Assembly: GCA_913043885.1 (NCBI GenBank)
Contig: CAJWOB010000071.1
Span: forward strand, 1-9,284
Direction: 5' to 3'
DNA length: 9,284 bases
Source: an uncultured Spirochaetaceae bacterium
Lineage (GTDB): Bacteria > Spirochaetota > Spirochaetia > SZUA-6 > Bin103
Shown: piece after piece, positions 6,356-9,284 of the stretch
Layout: the number at the start of each line of letters is the position of its first letter
Position numbering within the stretch: the stretch's first letter is position 1
Notes under the pieces: model-generated
What the model saw: the letters and a program-made list of their open reading frames with translations, nothing else
Told to the model about the DNA's origin: nothing
The model's database searches: none
Program-made: the position numbers and the translations under genes

Positions 6356-7321
6356 TCACCCGGCAGTTACCTGGCGTGGCAGACCGTCGTGGAAGGGATC
6401 GGCGTCGTCCAGCAGCAGGGTAGCGTCGGCGGTCAGATAGGCCTCTCCGGTAATACGGGGCAGGATGGCCTCGCCTCCCTGCGGATCGGGCTGAAACGAT
6501 CCCTCAAACAGGCCACCGACCACGCTCTCCTGCCGCCAGGTCTCGCCCGGCTGCAGGTGGCCGTCGGCGTGGAGGCACGCCATCTTGGCGCTGGTGCCGG
6601 TACCACACGGTGAGCGGTCGTAGGCGCCGCTCGGGCACAGCACGAAGCTGCGCGCATCGGCATCGGCGCGCCGCGCGGGACCAACCAGCTCGACGTGGTC
6701 CACCGCCTCTCCGCCATCGCCACGCACCCCGGCGCGCTGCAGGGCGCCACGAACCGCCAGGGCGAAGTTGGTGAGGGCCGGCGCATTGGCCAGCTCCAGC
6801 TCCTGGCCGTGCTCGGCGGTGATGAAGAACCAGTTGCCGCCCCACGCTACATCTCCGCTCAGCCGCCCGTAGCCGGGCACGCGAACGGACACGCCCTTGC
6901 CCGCGGCGGGCCGGTAGCTGGACACGTTGTGGATGGTGACGGTGTGGGCGCCGTCGTATTCCACCGCCACCGGGCCGGCCGGCGTGTCCAGCTGGTGCCG
7001 GCCGGCACCGATGCGGCCCAGGTAGCCGAGGGTAACGGCCACACCTATGGTGCCGTGTCCGCACATGTAGAGGCAGCCGGCAGCGTCGAAGTACACGACG
7101 CTCGCGGCGCTGGCGGCGTCGACACCGTCGCTCAGCACGGCTCCCACCAGTACGTCGGAGCCGCGCGGCTCGCCGATAACCGCCTGTCGGAACGCGCTGG
7201 ACTCCAGCAGCCTGGCGCGCCGCTCGCCCATGTCACCGCCGCCCAGGTCGGGGGCGCCGTTCACCACCACCCGGGTTGGCTCACCGGCGGTGTGGCTGTC
7301 GATAACGCGAATACGCTGCAT
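6356..7321 (-). CDS. 4-hydroxyproline 2-epimerase (proline racemase family)
   Basis: A 321-residue cofactor-independent racemase/epimerase. The family converts L-proline or trans-4-hydroxy-L-proline at C2 through two thiols. Both catalytic cysteines are present: Cys87 in MCGHGT and Cys239 in DRSPCGTGTSAK. This rules out the trans-3-hydroxyproline dehydratase branch, which has Thr at the second site. Signatures typical of the hydroxyproline epimerases include IDSHTAGEPTRVV at the N-terminus, EPRGSDVLVGA (51-61), GDVAWGGNWFF (156-166) and FVLCPSGAYD (226-235). The length of about 320 aa also fits. The ATG at 7321 has a GGGGG run 7 nt upstream that could bind the ribosome. The usual partners of hydroxyproline catabolism are not in the window, and the gene seems monocistronic, converging on RhaM and diverging from the LppC-like gene. 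Proline racemase proper is the alternative, judged less likely from the motifs. Confidence 0.88.
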   Translation of the reverse strand: MQRIRVIDSHTAGEPTRVVVNGAPDLGGGDMGERRARLLESSAFRQAVIGEPRGSDVLVGAVLSDGVDAASAASVVYFDAAGCLYMCGHGTIGVAVTLGYLGRIGAGRHQLDTPAGPVAVEYDGAHTVTIHNVSSYRPAAGKGVSVRVPGYGRLSGDVAWGGNWFFITAEHGQELELANAPALTNFALAVRGALQRAGVRGDGGEAVDHVELVGPARRADADARSFVLCPSGAYDRSPCGTGTSAKMACLHADGHLQPGETWRQESVVGGLFEGSFQPDPQGGEAILPRITGEAYLTADATLLLDDADPFHDGLPRQVTAG

Positions 7322-7357
7322 TTGGACGCCCCCAGCCTACGTGCTATGACGGGTGCA
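7322..7357. promoter_or_regulatory. Divergent promoter region, epimerase / LppC-like gene
   Basis: A 36-bp gap separates two divergent starts. On the minus strand a TAGGCT hexamer (plus 7334-7339) stands 12 nt before the epimerase ATG, with a GGGGG run (7329-7333) between them. On the plus strand TATGAC (7345-7350) stands 7 nt before the ATG at 7358, followed by GGG. These are weak -10 candidates; no -35 elements or operator palindromes are clear. Confidence 0.35.
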
Positions 7358-9284
7358 ATGACACGCCCGTCGCCCCCGAGCCTCGCCCGGGTTCTGAAAC
7401 TGACGCTCCTGCTCCCACTGCTGCTGACGGCGGCCCTTACCGCGGGACAACCGCGCGAGCTGTGGTACGGGGTGCACCTGGGCAGCCTCAACATCGGCAC
7501 GATGATGTTTCGCCAGCAGATCGACGGCGTGGGCGAGTCGTACGTCGCCTCGGCGCGGATGGAGCTCGGCCCCAACCAACTGCTCAGCGAGCTAACCCTG
7601 GAGCTCGACCGTGCCGGCAACCTGCAGCGCTACACCAGCAGCTCGGACGAGCGGGACGAGGGCGGCGAGTCGAGCACGCGCTACACCATCGAACGGGTCG
7701 GCGGCGGCCTGCAATTCGAACGCATCGACAAGGATGCATCGGGCACCCGGCGCGATTCGGGAGAGCTGAGTCTGGAGCGCGGCGCGGTGGCGGAACCGCT
7801 GCTGGTGATGCGGGTGGCCGGCGTCGACTGGCAGAGGTCGGGCGGGATAGCCCGGTTCCCGGTGTTCGACGCCGACGGCGATGACTTCTGGACCGCCGAG
7901 GCTCGCTACGTGGGCGAGTTGGAGGTGGATGTACGGGGGATTCCCCGGCTGGCGCACGCGGTGGACGTGCAGACCGATAGCGCTGGCGATACGCAGCGAA
8001 TGTTCGTGTTGAATGGCACCGTCGTCGCCATTCAGATGAACGAGGCCATTACCGCGGTACTGGGCACCGAGAGCGAGGCGCACGGCGACCTGGCCACCGC
8101 GATGGACCCCGACGAGCGCGTCCTGCGCGAATCGGTGCGGGACATCGTGCTTGGATTCGCCTCCGGCAACCCGGACCGGGCCCGTCGCCTCATCTCCCGC
8201 ATGCGCGAGTCCGCATCCACCGAAGCCGAGCGCACCGAGGCCCGTTACCTCGAGCGCCGTCTGGACTCGGTGGCCGTCAATCCGCGTCGGATCGGCGTCA
8301 TCCTTCCCCTGTCCGGTCGCTACGCCGCGGTGGGCGCCCAGGTGAAGGAAGCCCTGGAGCACGGCTACATCAACAACGGCGGTCCGGGCGAGCTGCTGAT
8401 CGTGGACTCAGGTGCCACGGAAGAGAGCGCCATCGCCGCCGCCGAGTCGCTCGTGTTCGACGAGGGTGTCGTGGCCCTCGTGGGCCCGTTGCTGTCCAGT
8501 CAGGCCGACGCCGTCGCCGCGGCCTCGGAAGCGATGCGCACACCGCTCATCGGGCTGGCCCAGTCCCTCGAGCCGTCCGATGACCATCAGTTCGTCTTTC
8601 GCGCTTCGGTCTCGGTCGGCGATCAGGTGGACGCGCTGGTCGACTACGTCGTGAACGACGCCGGTCTGCGCACCCTGGGCATCTTCGCACCGGACAACGA
8701 CTACGGACGCGGCGCCGCAGAAGCCTTCCGGGCCGCCGTGGAGCGGGAAGGCGGCACCATCGCCGGGAGCGAGTTCTACGACCCGGCCAGCAACGACATG
8801 ACCGCCGAGGCCCGGCGCCTGCCGCGCGTCGAGTACGACGGACTGTTCATCCCAGACAACGCCAGTCGTGTTCCCCTCGCCTCCGCTGGATTGGCCTACG
8901 AAGAGTTCCCCGTGGGCATCTTCCAGCCCGAGCCGGGCCAGAAGACCATCCGCCTGCTGGGTCTGAACAGCTGGAACAACGAGGACATCCTCACCCAGGG
9001 CGGCAGCTACGTACGCAACGCCCTGTTCACCGAGCTGTTCATGGCCGACGACTCCACCGCATCGTCCTTCGTCCAGGCGTACACCGCGGCCACCGGGCGC
9101 AGCCCGAGCGCCCTCGAGGCGGTCTTCGTCGACGTGGGCAACCTGCTCGCCACCACCCACGCCGCCAGTCCGCAGAGCCCGGTCGCATTCCGCGACGCCC
9201 TGCGCAGCACCACGGTAGGTGACCCGATCACCGGTCTCACCGGAATCCGTGACGGCGGGAACACCGCTGCCCACAGGCTGCGAA
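7358..9284 (+). CDS. Secreted LppC/LpoA-like periplasmic-binding-fold protein with DUF3108-like N-terminus (3' end cut)
   Basis: The frame is open from ATG 7358 to the window edge (642 residues) and covers the last 1.9 kb. Residues 1-30 form a signal peptide (positively charged start, LTLLLPLLLTAALTAG) without a lipobox cysteine, so a soluble periplasmic or N-anchored protein is expected. Residues about 34-235 look beta-rich; ELWYGVHLGSLNIGTMMF resembles the opening strand pattern of DUF3108 proteins, but this match is tentative. Residues about 245-305 are helical and Arg/Glu-rich. From Arg311 to the end runs a Peripla_BP_6/LppC domain: RIGVILPLSGRYAAVG, VALVGPLLSSQADAVA, TPLIGLAQS, IFAPDNDYGRG, YDGLFIPDNA and LLGLNSWNNEDI. 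In the LpoA/LppC family this fold activates peptidoglycan synthases, while in ABC systems it binds ligands. The role here is inferred. Only some 20-40 C-terminal residues seem to be missing. Confidence 0.82.
   Translation, partial: MTRPSPPSLARVLKLTLLLPLLLTAALTAGQPRELWYGVHLGSLNIGTMMFRQQIDGVGESYVASARMELGPNQLLSELTLELDRAGNLQRYTSSSDERDEGGESSTRYTIERVGGGLQFERIDKDASGTRRDSGELSLERGAVAEPLLVMRVAGVDWQRSGGIARFPVFDADGDDFWTAEARYVGELEVDVRGIPRLAHAVDVQTDSAGDTQRMFVLNGTVVAIQMNEAITAVLGTESEAHGDLATAMDPDERVLRESVRDIVLGFASGNPDRARRLISRMRESASTEAERTEARYLERRLDSVAVNPRRIGVILPLSGRYAAVGAQVKEALEHGYINNGGPGELLIVDSGATEESAIAAAESLVFDEGVVALVGPLLSSQADAVAAASEAMRTPLIGLAQSLEPSDDHQFVFRASVSVGDQVDALVDYVVNDAGLRTLGIFAPDNDYGRGAAEAFRAAVEREGGTIAGSEFYDPASNDMTAEARRLPRVEYDGLFIPDNASRVPLASAGLAYEEFPVGIFQPEPGQKTIRLLGLNSWNNEDILTQGGSYVRNALFTELFMADDSTASSFVQAYTAATGRSPSALEAVFVDVGNLLATTHAASPQSPVAFRDALRSTTVGDPITGLTGIRDGGNTAAHRLR

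Noticed and set aside
7592..8362. Minus-strand open frames at 7592-8362 and 8408-9274
   Set aside because: They lie opposite the continuous LppC-like frame and show only GC-shadow composition with no domain motif.
7358..9284. Possible assembly chimera near 8050-8110 inside the LppC-like gene
   Set aside because: The frame stays open throughout, codon choice is similarly GC-rich on both sides, and I see no repeat or junction sequence. Kept as one gene, with the unusual architecture reported as a finding.

Overview
The window is high-GC, densely coding bacterial DNA. It holds eight protein-coding genes, two of them cut by the window edges, and no gap over 40 bp. I see no rRNA, tRNA, CRISPR array, transposase or phage gene. 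The rightmost gene encodes a secreted LppC/LpoA-like periplasmic-binding-fold protein, which suggests a diderm (Gram-negative) bacterium. Several starts lack a clear Shine-Dalgarno sequence and have a TANNNT-like hexamer 5-8 nt upstream, so some leaderless transcripts are possible. The phylum cannot be settled from this sequence.

Layout. (a) 1-3687, minus strand, read right to left, is a tight presumed operon. It starts with a CYTH domain fused to a SpoT/MESH1-type HD hydrolase domain, continues with a GH36 alpha-galactosidase-type glycosidase whose best start is a CTG overlapping the upstream stop, and ends with an MFS transporter starting 6 bp after the glycosidase stop and running off the left edge. 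(b) 3724-6329, plus strand, is divergent: a tandem GNAT acetyltransferase, a mandelate racemase-subgroup enolase-superfamily enzyme, and a RhaM-type sugar mutarotase. (c) 6356-7321, minus strand, is a proline racemase/4-hydroxyproline 2-epimerase with both catalytic cysteines. It converges on the mutarotase gene across a small hairpin. (d) 7358-9284, plus strand, is a long open gene for a signal-peptide protein with a DUF3108-like N-terminal region joined to an LppC/Peripla_BP_6 domain. Only about the last 20-40 residues appear to be missing.

How they may work together: GH36, MFS, the enolase-family enzyme and the mutarotase suggest uptake and breakdown of plant- or algal-type sugars and sugar acids. 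The dehydrogenase, lactonase and aldolase steps of a complete pathway are absent. The epimerase points to hydroxyproline use, but its usual partners (D-amino-acid oxidase or deaminase, dehydrogenase) are not in view. The two most unusual items are the CYTH-HD fusion, which would combine triphosphate-binding and alarmone-hydrolase folds in one chain, and the DUF3108-like/LppC architecture. Neither is proven to be new; both need domain searches.
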